Under the pieces are notes generated by a model that was not told the DNA's origin, searched no databases, and was given only the letters and a program-made list of their open reading frames with translations. A stretch of 64,000 nt of DNA, from NCBI RefSeq assembly GCF_003063575.1, contig NZ_NESC01000005.1, forward strand, positions 124,001 to 188,000. The letters are read 5' to 3'. Both the position numbers and the translations under genes were made by a program. The DNA is from Limnohabitans sp. Jir72. Its GTDB lineage: Bacteria; Pseudomonadota; Gammaproteobacteria; Burkholderiales; Burkholderiaceae_C. Within the stretch, counting starts at the first letter, position 1, and each line of letters starts with the position of its first letter. Below are positions 39,238 through 49,243 of the stretch, piece after piece.

Positions 39238-39897
39238 ATGAGCCTGACACTGTATTTCGCCCCTGGCGCATGTTCCTTTGTGCCCCATGTGCTGCTCGAG
39301 ATGAGCGGTGCCGAGTTTGAACCGCACATGGTCAAACTGCACAAAGGCGAGCAAAACAGCGAGGAGTACAAAGCCATCAACCCACGCGGCCAAGTGCCTG
39401 TGCTGGTGAACAACGGTCAGGTCGTCACCCAGATCGTGGCGATCGTGCTGCACCTGGACCAGCTCTTCCCGCAGGCGGGTTTCTTGCCCACCGAGCCCAT
39501 TGCCCGCGCACAAGCCATCTCCACACTGGCCTGGATGAACAACACGGTGCACCCGACCTTCACACACATCTTCATGCCGCAAAAGTTTTCGGATTTGCCC
39601 GAAGTGCAGGCAGCGCTCAAGCCTTACAACACGCAGTTGTTCCGGGGCATGTTGGGCGAATTGCAAGCTTTGGTGCAAGCAGCTGCCGCCAAAGGGCAGC
39701 CCTGGTTGAGCGGAGAACAGTTCGGCGTGCTCGATGCCTACAGCCTGACCCTGACCCGCTGGGGCACGATTGCCGGGATCACGCCCGAAGAGCACCCCGA
39801 GCTGTGGGCCTTTGTGCAAAAGGTGGCGGCTGTGCCTGCCGTAGCCCGCGTGATGGAACGCGAACGCCTGCAGCTCAACATGGGCAAGCCTGCCTGA
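39238..39897 (+). CDS. Glutathione S-transferase family protein
   Basis: 219 residues. The thioredoxin-like N-terminal domain has LYFAPGACSFVPHVLLEMSGAEFE with the SCS/PGACS-type active site of the beta class. INPRGQVPVLV carries the cis-proline, and a C-terminal all-helical domain ends near QLNMGKPA. By family it conjugates or reduces with glutathione, probably in the cytosol. CGGAGA lies upstream of the ATG at 39238. Last gene of the SET-birA group; REP-like repeats follow. Confidence 0.88.
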   Translation: MSLTLYFAPGACSFVPHVLLEMSGAEFEPHMVKLHKGEQNSEEYKAINPRGQVPVLVNNGQVVTQIVAIVLHLDQLFPQAGFLPTEPIARAQAISTLAWMNNTVHPTFTHIFMPQKFSDLPEVQAALKPYNTQLFRGMLGELQALVQAAAAKGQPWLSGEQFGVLDAYSLTLTRWGTIAGITPEEHPELWAFVQKVAAVPAVARVMERERLQLNMGKPA

Positions 39898-39902
39898 TCA
39901 AG

Positions 39903-39976
39903 CCATCGCGCACGGGGTGCTGCTCCTGCAAAAGCTCTGCCAATCAGGTGTGGGAGCCGCTCCTTGTGCGCGATCG
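39903..39976. repeat. Diverged inverted pair of REP-like palindromes
   Basis: CCATCGCGCACGGGGTGCTG onward (39903-39930) and TGTGGGAGCCGCTCCTTGTG onward (39949-39976) face each other 18 bp apart. They match the 24.2 kb and 27.2 kb units over the GGAGC and GCGATGG ends, with changes in the stem that are partly compensated. They separate the GST gene from the convergent kinase gene. Confidence 0.65.
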
Positions 39977-39990
39977 CTCAGCCCCTGAGC

Positions 39991-41448
39991 TCAGCCCTTG
40001 AAGCGCAGCGTGAAGCACGCACCAGGCGGCGTCTGGTTCTCAAACGTCGGGGTGATGCTGACCGTGGCACCGTGCTGCTGCGCAATTTCCCTGACGATGG
40101 GCAGGCCCAGGCCCGAGCCATCCACGTTGGTGCCCAAGGCCCTGTAAAACGGCTGAAACACCAGATCGCGTTCGGCCTGCGGTATGCCGGGCCCGTTGTC
40201 TTCGACCTGCAAAACCAAGGCCTTGCTGTAGGGGTCGACCAACACGCGCACCGTGATCACGCCTGGCCTCTGGTCCGTGGAAGGGGTGTAGTGGATGGCG
40301 TTTTCTACCAGGTTGCGCACCATCTCCTTGAGCAAGATGGGGTTGCCAGTCACTTTCACGCCAGGGGTGTCGGCGTTCACGCCTTCGTAGCCCAAGTCCA
40401 GGCCTTTGTCCATGGCGCGCGGCAAGCTGTCTTGCAGTACATCGCTGACCAATCGCACCATGTCACAGGCTTGCTGCTGCACGCTGGTCCCGCCACCCTC
40501 GGCCCGCGCCAAGGACAGCAACTGGTTCACGGTGTGGGTGGCCTGCACGCTGGCGCGGCCAATTTGCTGCAGCGACTTTTTAAGGTCTTCTTCGCTGGAG
40601 CCTGAGCGCTGCGCCAGGTCGGCCTGCATGCGCAAACCTGCCAGTGGTGTCTTGAGCTGGTGCGCAGCATCGGCGAGAAAACGCTTTTGCGTGACGATGG
40701 ATTCTTTCAAGCGCTCCAGCAAATCGTTGACAGACAGCACCAAGGGTGCCACCTCCATGGGCACGGCCTTGTCGTCCAAGGGGCTGAGGTCATCGGGTTT
40801 GCGCGCACGGATGCGCTCTTCCAGCTCAGACAAAGGCTTGATCCCACGCACCAGCGCCAGCCACACCAGCAGCACTGCCAGAGGCAGCAAGGCAAACTGG
40901 GGCAGCATCACCCCCTTGATGATCTCTGCGGCCAGCACGGAACGTTTTTCGCGGGTCTCGGCCACTTGCACCAGCGCAGGGCGCTTGCCATCGGCGTCCA
41001 AGCGGATCCAGGTGTAGGCCACGCGCACTTCCAGACCGCGCATTTCGTCGTCGCGGATGTGCACTTCGTAACTGCTGCCTTTGTCCTCTTCATCGGGCGG
41101 CATGGGCACATCGCGATCACCGCTCAGGTGCTCGTTGTTGGCGCCGCGCACTTGGTAATAGACCAAATCGGTTTCGTCGGCACGCAGCAATTCACTGGCG
41201 GGTTGGGGCAGGTTGAATTGCACCTTCTTGTCGGAACCCAGCTTGACCTGTTGGGCCAAGGCCTGCACGTTGTAGACCATGGCGCGGTCAAACGGCTTAT
41301 TGGCCAAGCCTTGCGCCACCAGCCAGGTCAGGGCCAGGCTGATGGGCCACAAGAGCAGCAGCGGGGTCAGCATCCAGTCGAGGATTTCCCCGAAAAGCGA
41401 GCGCTGCTCACGTTTGAAAAATTTGACGTTCCAGCCCTGGGATTTCAT
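39991..41448 (-). CDS. Two-component sensor histidine kinase, TctE/QseC type
   Basis: 485 residues. Two membrane helices (about 26-46 and 178-200) flank a periplasmic sensor of the 2CSK_N type. A HAMP-like linker follows, then the HisKA box FLADAAHQLKTPLAGLRMQ with H263. The HATPase motifs are NLVENAIHYTP, VEDNGPGIP and GSGLGLPIV. It probably responds to a carboxylate or another envelope signal, by analogy with TctE. Start ATG 41446-41448. The partner regulator gene ends 49 bp upstream on the same strand. Confidence 0.9.
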   Translation of the reverse strand: MKSQGWNVKFFKREQRSLFGEILDWMLTPLLLLWPISLALTWLVAQGLANKPFDRAMVYNVQALAQQVKLGSDKKVQFNLPQPASELLRADETDLVYYQVRGANNEHLSGDRDVPMPPDEEDKGSSYEVHIRDDEMRGLEVRVAYTWIRLDADGKRPALVQVAETREKRSVLAAEIIKGVMLPQFALLPLAVLLVWLALVRGIKPLSELEERIRARKPDDLSPLDDKAVPMEVAPLVLSVNDLLERLKESIVTQKRFLADAAHQLKTPLAGLRMQADLAQRSGSSEEDLKKSLQQIGRASVQATHTVNQLLSLARAEGGGTSVQQQACDMVRLVSDVLQDSLPRAMDKGLDLGYEGVNADTPGVKVTGNPILLKEMVRNLVENAIHYTPSTDQRPGVITVRVLVDPYSKALVLQVEDNGPGIPQAERDLVFQPFYRALGTNVDGSGLGLPIVREIAQQHGATVSITPTFENQTPPGACFTLRFKG

Positions 41449-41497
41449 GGCGCAGTGAGCACGCTGGCTGTGGTGTCAATGCCCATACCCGGCGTGC

Positions 41498-42172
41498 TTA
41501 TCCTGGAATCTTTTCGAGGCAATAACCCAGACCGCGCACGGTGGCGATGCGGATCGGGCCTTTTTCGATTTTCTTGCGCAAGCGGTGGATGTACACCTCG
41601 ATCGCGTTGTTGCTGACCTCTTCGCCCCACTCGCACAGGCGTTCAACCAATTGGTCTTTGCTGACCAGCCGACCAGCGCGCTGCAACAAGACTTCCAGCA
41701 ATCCCAACTCACGGGCCGACAGCTCGACCATCTTGCCTTCGATCGTGGCCACGCGGCCAGATTGGTCGTAAATCAAAGGACCGTGCTTGATCTGCGAGGT
41801 GGCACCCCCCATGCCGCGACGGGTCAGGGCGCGTACCCGGGCTTCCAGTTCCTGCAGGCTGAAAGGCTTGGCCATGTAATCGTCCGCACCGTAGTCCAAA
41901 CCTTTGACGCGCTCTTCCACGCTGTCGGCTGCCGTCAGGATCAACACCGGCAAGACAGAACCACGTGAGCGCATGCGCTTGAGCACTTCCAAACCATGCA
42001 TGCGAGGCAAGCCCAGGTCCAAAATCAACAAATCGAATTCGTTGTTGGTCATCAGGGCCGCATCGGCCTCGCTGCCACTGGCCACATGGTCCACCGCCGC
42101 ACCGGCATTGCGCAGGGTACGCAACAAGCCATCGGCAAGCACCTGATCGTCTTCGGCAATGAGAATTCGCAT
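41498..42172 (-). CDS. OmpR-family response regulator, TctD/QseB type
   Basis: 224 residues. Receiver domain: D8-D9, phosphoacceptor D52 (LLILDLGLPR), T in LTAAD and K in MAKPFSLQELEARVRAL. The winged-helix output has LSARELGLLEVLLQRAGRLVSKDQL and IEVYIHRLRKKIEKG-IRIATVRGLGY. It is first of a two-gene operon with the kinase. The regulon is unknown; no tricarboxylate transporter genes lie beside it. Confidence 0.92.
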   Translation of the reverse strand: MRILIAEDDQVLADGLLRTLRNAGAAVDHVASGSEADAALMTNNEFDLLILDLGLPRMHGLEVLKRMRSRGSVLPVLILTAADSVEERVKGLDYGADDYMAKPFSLQELEARVRALTRRGMGGATSQIKHGPLIYDQSGRVATIEGKMVELSARELGLLEVLLQRAGRLVSKDQLVERLCEWGEEVSNNAIEVYIHRLRKKIEKGPIRIATVRGLGYCLEKIPG

Positions 42173-42347
42173 GGCTGTCTCCTGTTGTGGGTGCTGGCTT
42201 TTTTGGGGCCGTTTATGCTGTCGCTGGGTTTTATTTTAGTGTCAGGCAGGGGGCGGTTCCATTCGTATAAACGTCAGTGCTGAAGTCGCCTTCGCTGGCA
42301 TGTGGCAAGCGGGAATGCTGTGCCGTAAGCTTTGTGAGGGCATTGCT

Positions 42348-42851
42348 TCAATGCGCATAAGCTTCCAAACCCAAAGCCACCACGGTCGCCACTTCTGTCC
42401 CCACTGCTTGTTGAAACTCTGCCTCGGCCTGCGATACCGCATCCTTGAAGGCTTGCAGCCACGCCAGCCCATCGGCTGTGAACACCACACGCTTGGCGCG
42501 GGCATCTTTCAAGTCCGATTGCCTTTGCACCAAGCCCCAGGCGGTGCACTGGTCCACCAAATCACCCATGGCCTGTTTGCTCATGCCCGCGGCTTGCGCC
42601 AAATCCGTCAGCCGCGACCCCTCAAGCGCCAAGTGCCGCGTGATGTGCACGTGCGCTGCGCTGATTTGGTCCCGAGCGGCCAGGTTGGCCAAGGCCAGTG
42701 GCGCGCCGTCGTTGTGGGCCATCAGGTGCAATACCCGCTCGTCAAAACGCCGCATGGCGTGGCCCAGCAAGCGTCCCAAATGGGTGTGACGCCAGCGCTC
42801 GTCCTGAGGTTTGGACTTGTCCATGGCAGCAGAAAGTGGCGGATTTTCCAT
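42348..42851 (-). CDS. MarR family transcriptional regulator
   Basis: 167 residues. The winged helix-turn-helix is recognisable in GSRLTDLAQAAGMSKQAMGDLVDQCTAWGLVQRQSDLKDARAKRVVFTADGLAWL, including the conserved D-x-R wing. It is probably a dimeric repressor sensing a small ligand. AGAGG precedes the ATG. Divergent from recA with 142 bp between; there is no evident link to the SOS response. Confidence 0.87.
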   Translation of the reverse strand: MENPPLSAAMDKSKPQDERWRHTHLGRLLGHAMRRFDERVLHLMAHNDGAPLALANLAARDQISAAHVHITRHLALEGSRLTDLAQAAGMSKQAMGDLVDQCTAWGLVQRQSDLKDARAKRVVFTADGLAWLQAFKDAVSQAEAEFQQAVGTEVATVVALGLEAYAH

Positions 42852-42887
42852 GCCTCTAATGGTAAGGAAAACTGACCAAAAATACTG

Positions 42888-42935
42888 TTTACTCGTTTAT
42901 ACAGTTCGTTTACAGTACTGTTCACGCATCCAGTA
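42888..42935 (+). promoter_or_regulatory. recA promoter with LexA box
   Basis: TACTGTTCACGCATCCAGTA at 42916-42935 matches the E. coli-type LexA operator TACTGT-N8-ACAGTA with one half-site mismatch. It lies just after a plausible sigma70 promoter, TTTACT (42888-42893) and TACAGT (42911-42916), spaced 17 bp, so bound LexA would cover the transcription start. Confidence 0.75.
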
Positions 42936-42993
42936 AAGCGCGGGCTTTTCAGGGAGCGGATGCCCCAAACCATTGATATTCAAGGAGATTTCC

Positions 42994-44085
42994 ATGAGCG
43001 AAGTGAACACCGAAAAAGCCAAAGCCCTGCAAGCCGCACTGGCCCAGATTGAAAAACAATTCGGCAAAGGCACCATCATGCGCCTGGGCGAGGGCGAAGT
43101 GATCGAAGACATCCAAGTGGTCTCCACTGGCTCATTGGGTCTGGACATCGCCTTGGGCGTGGGCGGCTTGCCCCGTGGCCGCGTGATCGAGATCTACGGC
43201 CCTGAGTCATCCGGCAAAACCACATTGACTTTGCAAGTGATTGCCGAAATGCAAAAAATCGGTGGCCAATGTGCGTTTGTGGATGCCGAACACGCCCTGG
43301 ATATCCAGTACGCGCAAAACCTGGGTGTCAATCTGCAAGACTTGTTGATCAGCCAACCCGACACCGGCGAGCAAGCCCTGGAGATCGTGGACAGCTTGGT
43401 CCGCTCCGGTGCAGTGGACCTGGTCGTCATCGACTCGGTGGCCGCGTTGACGCCCAAAGCCGAACTTGAAGGCGACATGGGCGACAGCCTGCCCGGCCTG
43501 CAAGCACGTTTGATGAGCCAGGCGCTGCGCAAGCTGACCGCCACCATCAAAAAGACCAACTGCACCGTCATCTTCATCAACCAAATCCGCATGAAGATCG
43601 GCGTCATGTTCGGCAGCCCCGAAACCACCACCGGCGGCAACGCACTCAAGTTCTATGCCTCGGTGCGTTTGGACATCCGCCGCACCGGCACCATCAAGAA
43701 AGGTGACGACGCGATCGGCAACGAGACCAAGGTCAAAGTGGTCAAAAACAAAGTCGCGCCCCCTTTCAAGACGGCCGAGTTCGACATCCTGTTTGGCGAG
43801 GGCATCAGCCGCGAGGGCGAAGTGATCGACATGGGTGTGGAAGCCAAGGTCATCGAAAAATCCGGTGCCTGGTATGCCTACCAAGGCGAAAAAATCGGCC
43901 AAGGCCGAGACAATGCCCGCGAGTTCTTGCGCGAAAACGCCAACCTGGCCGTTGAAATCGAGAACAAAGTGCGCGAGTCCTTGGGCATTCCTTTGTTGGC
44001 CGTACCTGAAGCATCGGCGCCTAACGCCACGAAATCTGGCAAAGCGCCGAAAGAGCCCAAAGAAACCAAAGACCCCGCTGCTTGA
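42994..44085 (+). CDS. recA: Recombinase RecA
   Basis: 363 residues. The Walker A motif GPESSGKTT is at residues 69-77; [12 protein letters not shown] is the Walker B strand, and loop L1/L2 residues around [18 protein letters not shown] and [17 protein letters not shown] are intact. It forms ATP-dependent filaments on single-stranded DNA for recombination and SOS induction. AAGGAG lies 6 bp before the ATG at 42994. The acidic/basic C-terminal tail ([13 protein letters not shown]) is typical. recX follows 14 bp downstream. Confidence 0.97.
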   Translation: MSEVNTEKAKALQAALAQIEKQFGKGTIMRLGEGEVIEDIQVVSTGSLGLDIALGVGGLPRGRVIEIYGPESSGKTTLTLQVIAEMQKIGGQCAFVDAEHALDIQYAQNLGVNLQDLLISQPDTGEQALEIVDSLVRSGAVDLVVIDSVAALTPKAELEGDMGDSLPGLQARLMSQALRKLTATIKKTNCTVIFINQIRMKIGVMFGSPETTTGGNALKFYASVRLDIRRTGTIKKGDDAIGNETKVKVVKNKVAPPFKTAEFDILFGEGISREGEVIDMGVEAKVIEKSGAWYAYQGEKIGQGRDNAREFLRENANLAVEIENKVRESLGIPLLAVPEASAPNATKSGKAPKEPKETKDPAA

Positions 44086-44099
44086 AAGCGCGCAGCAGC

Positions 44100-44585
44100 A
44101 TGAGCGAAGAGCAGCAGCCAACCCAAGCCCACAAGGGTTTGGGGTTTCAGCCCTCCCTCAAAGGCCGCGCCTTGCGGCTTTTGAGCCAGCGCGAACACTC
44201 ACGGGCAGAGCTGGAACGCAAGCTGGCCACCCACGAGGAGACGCCCGGCGAGTTGGCCAAAGCGCTGGACGAGCTGCAGGCACGGGACTTCATCAACGAC
44301 GGGCGTGCCATCGAATCGGTGGTCAACCGCCGTGCCGGCAAGCTGGGCGCGGCCCGTGTGCGACAAGAACTGGCCGCCAAAGGTCTGTCTGGCGAAGCAG
44401 TGACCGAAGCGATGGACGCTTTGCGCGAAACCGAATTGAGCCGCGCACAAGAAGTCTGGCGCAAGAAATTCGGTCAACCGCCTACCGATGCCCATGAGCG
44501 GGCCAGGCAAATGCGCTTTTTGATCACCCGAGGCTTTGCCGCAGAGGTGGTGCGCCGGGTCATCCAAGGCGACGACGATTTGTAG
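44100..44585 (+). CDS. recX: Regulatory protein RecX
   Basis: 161 residues. Three RecX helical repeats are seen: GRALRLLSQREHSRAELERKL, LQARDFINDGRAIESVVNRRAGKLGAARVRQELAAKGL and RQMRFLITRGFAAEVVRRVI. RecX limits RecA filament growth. The ATG at 44100 is preferred; a TTG at 44082 overlapping the recA stop is possible. It ends 3 bp before the convergent argC stop. Confidence 0.9.
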   Translation: MSEEQQPTQAHKGLGFQPSLKGRALRLLSQREHSRAELERKLATHEETPGELAKALDELQARDFINDGRAIESVVNRRAGKLGAARVRQELAAKGLSGEAVTEAMDALRETELSRAQEVWRKKFGQPPTDAHERARQMRFLITRGFAAEVVRRVIQGDDDL

Positions 44586-44588
44586 GCT

Positions 44589-45512
44589 TTACAGCCCCAG
44601 CATCAGCTCGATGTTTTGCACCGCGGCACCGCTGGCCCCCTTGCCCAAGTTGTCCAAACGGGCGATCAGCACCGCATGGCGGGCTTCTTCGTTGGCAAAA
44701 ACGCGCAGCTCTAGCTTGTTGGTGTCGTTGAGCGCCAGCGCATCGAGCTTGCCGTTCTCCGTAGCGGGCTCCACGCTGACCCAGCCGCCTGCCGTGCGAC
44801 TGGCCGCATAGTGGGCACGCAAGGCGTCTTCCAAATCAGCGGCTTTGGGTTGGCCGGGCAGGGCGTCCAGATGCAAGGGCAGTTGCACCAACATACCCTG
44901 GCGGAAGTTGCCCACCGCTGGCACAAACAACGGACGGCAGGTCAAGCCTGTAAAACGCATGATTTCCGGGACGTGCTTGTGCTGAAGGCCCAAAGCATAG
45001 GCTTCGTGCAACGGCGCTTTGCCCGCCTCGTAGTCTTCAATCATCGCGCGGCCACCGCCCGAATAACCGCTGACAGAAGGCAAGCAGACCGGGTAGGTGG
45101 CGGGCACCAAACCGGCTTGCACCAAGGGGCGCAGCAAAGCAATTGCACCCGTGGCGTAACAACCGGGGTTGGCCACACGGTCTGCGGCGATCACGGCCGC
45201 GCGTTGGCCTGCGGCCAGTTCAGGAAAACCATAAACCCATTCGGGGTTGCAGCGGTGCGCGGTCGACGCGTCCACGATACGGGGCTTTTGGCCGGGCAAA
45301 CTGTCGATCATGGCGACCGACTCGATGGCGGCATCGTCGTGCAGGCACAGCACCACCAGATCGGCCTCGGCCATGAGTTCACGCTTGGCCTCAGGGTCCT
45401 TGCGGCGAGCCGGATCAATGCTCAACACTTGAACTTGCGGCATCAGCGCCAGACGCTCACGAATCTGCAAGCCCGTGGTGCCGGCTTCGCCGTCGATGAA
45501 GATTTTGGCCAT
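44589..45512 (-). CDS. argC: N-acetyl-gamma-glutamyl-phosphate reductase, type 2
   Basis: 307 residues, the short type-2 ArgC. It begins [19 protein letters not shown] (NADP-binding), has DASTAHR and the catalytic C118 in ANPGCYATG, and the substrate region [18 protein letters not shown]. It reduces N-acetylglutamyl phosphate to the semialdehyde in arginine synthesis. Start ATG 45510-45512 with GAGGAAG upstream. It is not clustered with other arg genes in this window. Confidence 0.94.
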   Translation of the reverse strand: MAKIFIDGEAGTTGLQIRERLALMPQVQVLSIDPARRKDPEAKRELMAEADLVVLCLHDDAAIESVAMIDSLPGQKPRIVDASTAHRCNPEWVYGFPELAAGQRAAVIAADRVANPGCYATGAIALLRPLVQAGLVPATYPVCLPSVSGYSGGGRAMIEDYEAGKAPLHEAYALGLQHKHVPEIMRFTGLTCRPLFVPAVGNFRQGMLVQLPLHLDALPGQPKAADLEDALRAHYAASRTAGGWVSVEPATENGKLDALALNDTNKLELRVFANEEARHAVLIARLDNLGKGASGAAVQNIELMLGL

Positions 45513-45701
45513 TTCTGTGTGCTTCCTCGTTAAATCAAGCGCTCTGCGTCATGTCGCTGTAAGACGCGGAGCTCAGTATTGGTGCGTTGCAGCATGATAC
45601 AGTCGAAGGCTGCAGTGTCCAGCGCCTGCTGGCGGATCTGACCCTTACCCAGGGCACCCCGGCGGACCGGTCTAACTTCCACCCCTCTGAGAGAAGACCT
45701 C

Positions 45702-46862
<1,161 letters not shown>

Positions 46863-46868
46863 ATTCAA

Positions 46869-46929
46869 GGTTGAGCGTTCAGCGCAGAGTGTGATTTCAC
46901 GCCCAACGCAGAACGCCCAACGCTCAACC
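46869..46929 (+). repeat. Long-range inverted repeat between sucC and sucD
   Basis: GGTTGAGCGTT (46869-46879) and AACGCTCAACC (46919-46929) are exact complements around a 39-nt spacer containing repeated CGCCCAACGC. The second arm ends 2 bp before the sucD Shine-Dalgarno AAGGAA, so pairing could influence sucD translation or mRNA stability. Confidence 0.65.
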
Positions 46930-46940
46930 AAGGAACCTAC

Positions 46941-47837
46941 ATGTCCATCTACATCAACAAAGACACCAAAGTCATCACCCAAGGCATCACCGGCAAGACC
47001 GGTCAGTTCCACACTGAAAAGTGCCAGGAATACGCGAACGGCAAGAACTGCTTCGTCGCGGGCGTGAACCCCAAGAAGGCTGGCGAGTCCATCTTCAACA
47101 TCCCAATTTATGCTTCCGTCAAGGAAGCCGCCACACAAACTGGCGCGACCGTGTCCGTGATCTACGTGCCCCCAGCAGGCGCAGCTGCTGCCATTTGGGA
47201 AGCCGTAGAAGCCGACCTGGACATGGCGATTTGCATCACCGAAGGCATTCCAGTGCGTGACATGCTCGAAGTGCGCAACAAGATGAAGGCCAAGGAAGCC
47301 GCTGGCGGCAAGCGCACGCTGCTGCTGGGCCCCAACTGCCCAGGCCTGATCACCCCTGACGAAATCAAGATCGGCATCATGCCCGGTCACATCCACCGCA
47401 AAGGCCGCATTGGCGTGGTGTCCCGTTCGGGCACTTTGACCTATGAAGCCGTGGCGATGCTGACCGAAGTGGGCTTGGGTCAATCCAGCGCCGTCGGTAT
47501 CGGTGGCGACCCGATCAACGGTTTGAAGCACATCGAAGTGATGCAGGCTTTCAACGACGATCCAGACACCGACGCCGTCATCATGATTGGTGAAATTGGC
47601 GGTCCAGACGAAGCCGAAGCCGCCATGTGGTGCAAGGCCAACATGAAAAAGCCCGTGGTTGGCTTCATCGCCGGTGTGACGGCCCCTCCCGGCAAGCGCA
47701 TGGGCCACGCTGGTGCCTTGATCTCTGGCGGTGCCGACACGGCCGATGCCAAGCTGGCCATCATGGAAGAGTGCGGCTTCATCGTCACACGCAACCCGTC
47801 TGAACTGGGCAAGCTGCTCAAAGCTCAGCTGAAGTAA
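46941..47837 (+). CDS. sucD: Succinyl-CoA ligase, alpha subunit
   Basis: 298 residues. The N-terminal CoA-binding fold has QGITGKTGQFHTEKCQEYG-like sequence (here EYANG), and YVPPAGAAAAIWEAVEADL follows. The phosphorylated active-site His is in AGVTAPPGKRMGHAGALISGG. It forms the heterotetramer with SucC. AAGGAA is 6 bp before the ATG. It is followed by the structured leader of terC. Confidence 0.97.
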   Translation: MSIYINKDTKVITQGITGKTGQFHTEKCQEYANGKNCFVAGVNPKKAGESIFNIPIYASVKEAATQTGATVSVIYVPPAGAAAAIWEAVEADLDMAICITEGIPVRDMLEVRNKMKAKEAAGGKRTLLLGPNCPGLITPDEIKIGIMPGHIHRKGRIGVVSRSGTLTYEAVAMLTEVGLGQSSAVGIGGDPINGLKHIEVMQAFNDDPDTDAVIMIGEIGGPDEAEAAMWCKANMKKPVVGFIAGVTAPPGKRMGHAGALISGGADTADAKLAIMEECGFIVTRNPSELGKLLKAQLK

Positions 47838-47864
47838 TCCCATTAGGGCAATTACGCACGCCTT

Positions 47865-47932
47865 TGCAGGTATGGCCCGTTAAACTCGGGCACCTGCAAC
47901 TCTAAGCGCTGTCAACGCAGGTTGTCAGCGCT
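47865..47932 (+). promoter_or_regulatory. Structured terC leader with competing hairpins
   Basis: Hairpin 1: TGCAGGT (47865-47871)/ACCTGCA (47892-47898) with inner GCCCG/CGGGC. Hairpin 2: AGCGCTG/CAGCGCT (47905-47911, 47926-47932) with inner CAAC/GTTG, then TTGTCTTTTA, which looks like a terminator. The segment ACCTGC can pair either with GCAGGT of hairpin 1 or with GCAGGT at 47917-47922 inside hairpin 2, so the structures are mutually exclusive. It could simply be the sucD terminator, or an attenuator for terC. Confidence 0.55.
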
Positions 47933-47959
47933 TTGTCTTTTATACCTACGGAGAACAAC

Positions 47960-48634
47960 ATGGACATGCTGCAAACCGCTGATTTCTGGATCGGCTTGCT
48001 GAAAATCATCTGGATCAACATCATCCTGTCGGGCGACAACGCGGTCGTGATCGCTTTGGCCGCTCGCGGCCTGCCCCCTCACCAGCAACAAAAAGCCATC
48101 ATGTTTGGCTCCGGGGCGGCCGTTTTCCTGCGCATTGCGCTGACGGTGGTGGCAGCCAAGTTGCTGGCCTTGTCGTACCTGCAAATCATCGGTGGCATAT
48201 TGTTGCTGTGGATTGGCACACAACTGCTGGGTGGTGAAGACGAAAGCGACGAAGGCCATGACCAGAACCACGGTTTGTGGGTTGCCATTCGCACCATCCT
48301 GATTGCCGACTTGGTGATGAGCCTGGACAACGTGATCGGCGTTGCCGCTGCCGCCAAAGGCAACATGACTTTGTTGATTTTGGGCTTGGCCATCAGCATC
48401 CCCTTGGTGATTTTCGGCAGCAAGCTGATGATCGCCCTGATGGAACGTTTCCCCGTGATCGTGACACTGGGTGCAGCCTTGATCGGTTGGGTTGGCGGCG
48501 AAACCATCGTCAGCGACGTTGCGCTCAAATCCGTGGTCGAGGCCAACACATGGCTGCACTACGTGGCACCCGCTGCTGGCGCTGCTTTGGTCCTGACCAT
48601 TGGCAAAATGGGCCACAAAGCCAAGACCGAATGA
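47960..48634 (+). CDS. TerC family integral membrane protein (YjbE-like)
   Basis: 224 residues with seven or so membrane helices. The two TerC motifs are INIILSGDNAVVIALA and ADLVMSLDNVIGVAAAAKG, whose Asp residues probably bind a metal ion. A His/Asp/Glu-rich loop (GGEDESDEGHDQNHG) lies between. Family members export Mn2+ or load metalloproteins. CGGAG precedes the ATG at 47960. A paralogue is encoded at 56929-57618. Only the second has a recognisable Mn riboswitch. Confidence 0.88.
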   Translation: MDMLQTADFWIGLLKIIWINIILSGDNAVVIALAARGLPPHQQQKAIMFGSGAAVFLRIALTVVAAKLLALSYLQIIGGILLLWIGTQLLGGEDESDEGHDQNHGLWVAIRTILIADLVMSLDNVIGVAAAAKGNMTLLILGLAISIPLVIFGSKLMIALMERFPVIVTLGAALIGWVGGETIVSDVALKSVVEANTWLHYVAPAAGAALVLTIGKMGHKAKTE

Positions 48635-48703
48635 GGCCAAATGGGTGGAGTTTCGGTGGTGATTGAATTACCATCGAATTCCATTCAACAGGGAGCAGGT
48701 GCC

Positions 48704-49186
48704 ATGATAAACAGGCAACAAGGTTTGACATTGATTGAGCTGATGATCGTGATTGCGGTCATCGGCATTCTGGGCGCTTTAGCGCTGCCGGCGTATCAGG
48801 ACTACACCATCCGCGCCAAAGTATCTGAATTGCTGCTGGCGGCCAATGGTTGCAAAACGGCTGTGAATGAAGCAGTGAGTTCTTCATCGGATGCAAATGT
48901 CTCGGCCGTGCTGCCCAAAGCGTGTGACACCCAAACCAGCAAATACGTCAGCAGCATGGCCGTCGATGGCAATGGTGTGATCACCGTGGTGGGTAACCAT
49001 GTGACATTGCGCGGCAGCACAAGTGCTTCTGCCAACACCATCGCATTGACCCCGCTGCAAACCGGTGACACCGCCGTCAATGGCAGCACTGACGGTGGAA
49101 AACCCATTGCCGGTTGGCGCTGTGGTCCATCCACCAGCAATGGTTTGCCAGTCAAATATCTTCCTGCTTCGTGCAAAGCCTCTTGA
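48704..49186 (+). CDS. pilA: Type IV pilin (PilA-like)
   Basis: 160 residues. The class III signal is very short (MINRQQG) and cleavage after G7 would leave [27 protein letters not shown], so the mature first residue is Leu instead of the usual Phe; Glu5 is kept. The C-terminal globular domain ends with a disulfide-bounded loop between two Cys ([20 protein letters not shown]). Ser/Thr-rich stretches offer O-glycosylation sites. GGGAGCAGG precedes the ATG at 48704. A terminator and then a PglL-like ligase gene follow. Confidence 0.9.
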   Translation: MINRQQGLTLIELMIVIAVIGILGALALPAYQDYTIRAKVSELLLAANGCKTAVNEAVSSSSDANVSAVLPKACDTQTSKYVSSMAVDGNGVITVVGNHVTLRGSTSASANTIALTPLQTGDTAVNGSTDGGKPIAGWRCGPSTSNGLPVKYLPASCKAS

Positions 49187-49203
49187 TTTGCCATATCGAC
49201 ACC

Positions 49204-49231
49204 AACGCCCTGCCAACCGCAGGGCGTTTTT
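49204..49231 (+). terminator. Rho-independent terminator after pilA
   Basis: AACGCCCTG (49204-49212) pairs with CAGGGCGTT (49220-49228), followed by a T run. It lies 17 bp after the pilA stop and 12 bp before the ligase start, so the ligase is probably expressed at a lower level by read-through or from its own promoter. Confidence 0.87.
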
Positions 49232-49243
49232 CATGGAAACATC

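Noticed and set aside
47838-47959. yybP-ykoY riboswitch before the first terC
   Set aside because: The GGGGAGTAGC hallmark is absent; only generic hairpins are present, so it is reported as a structured leader without a class.
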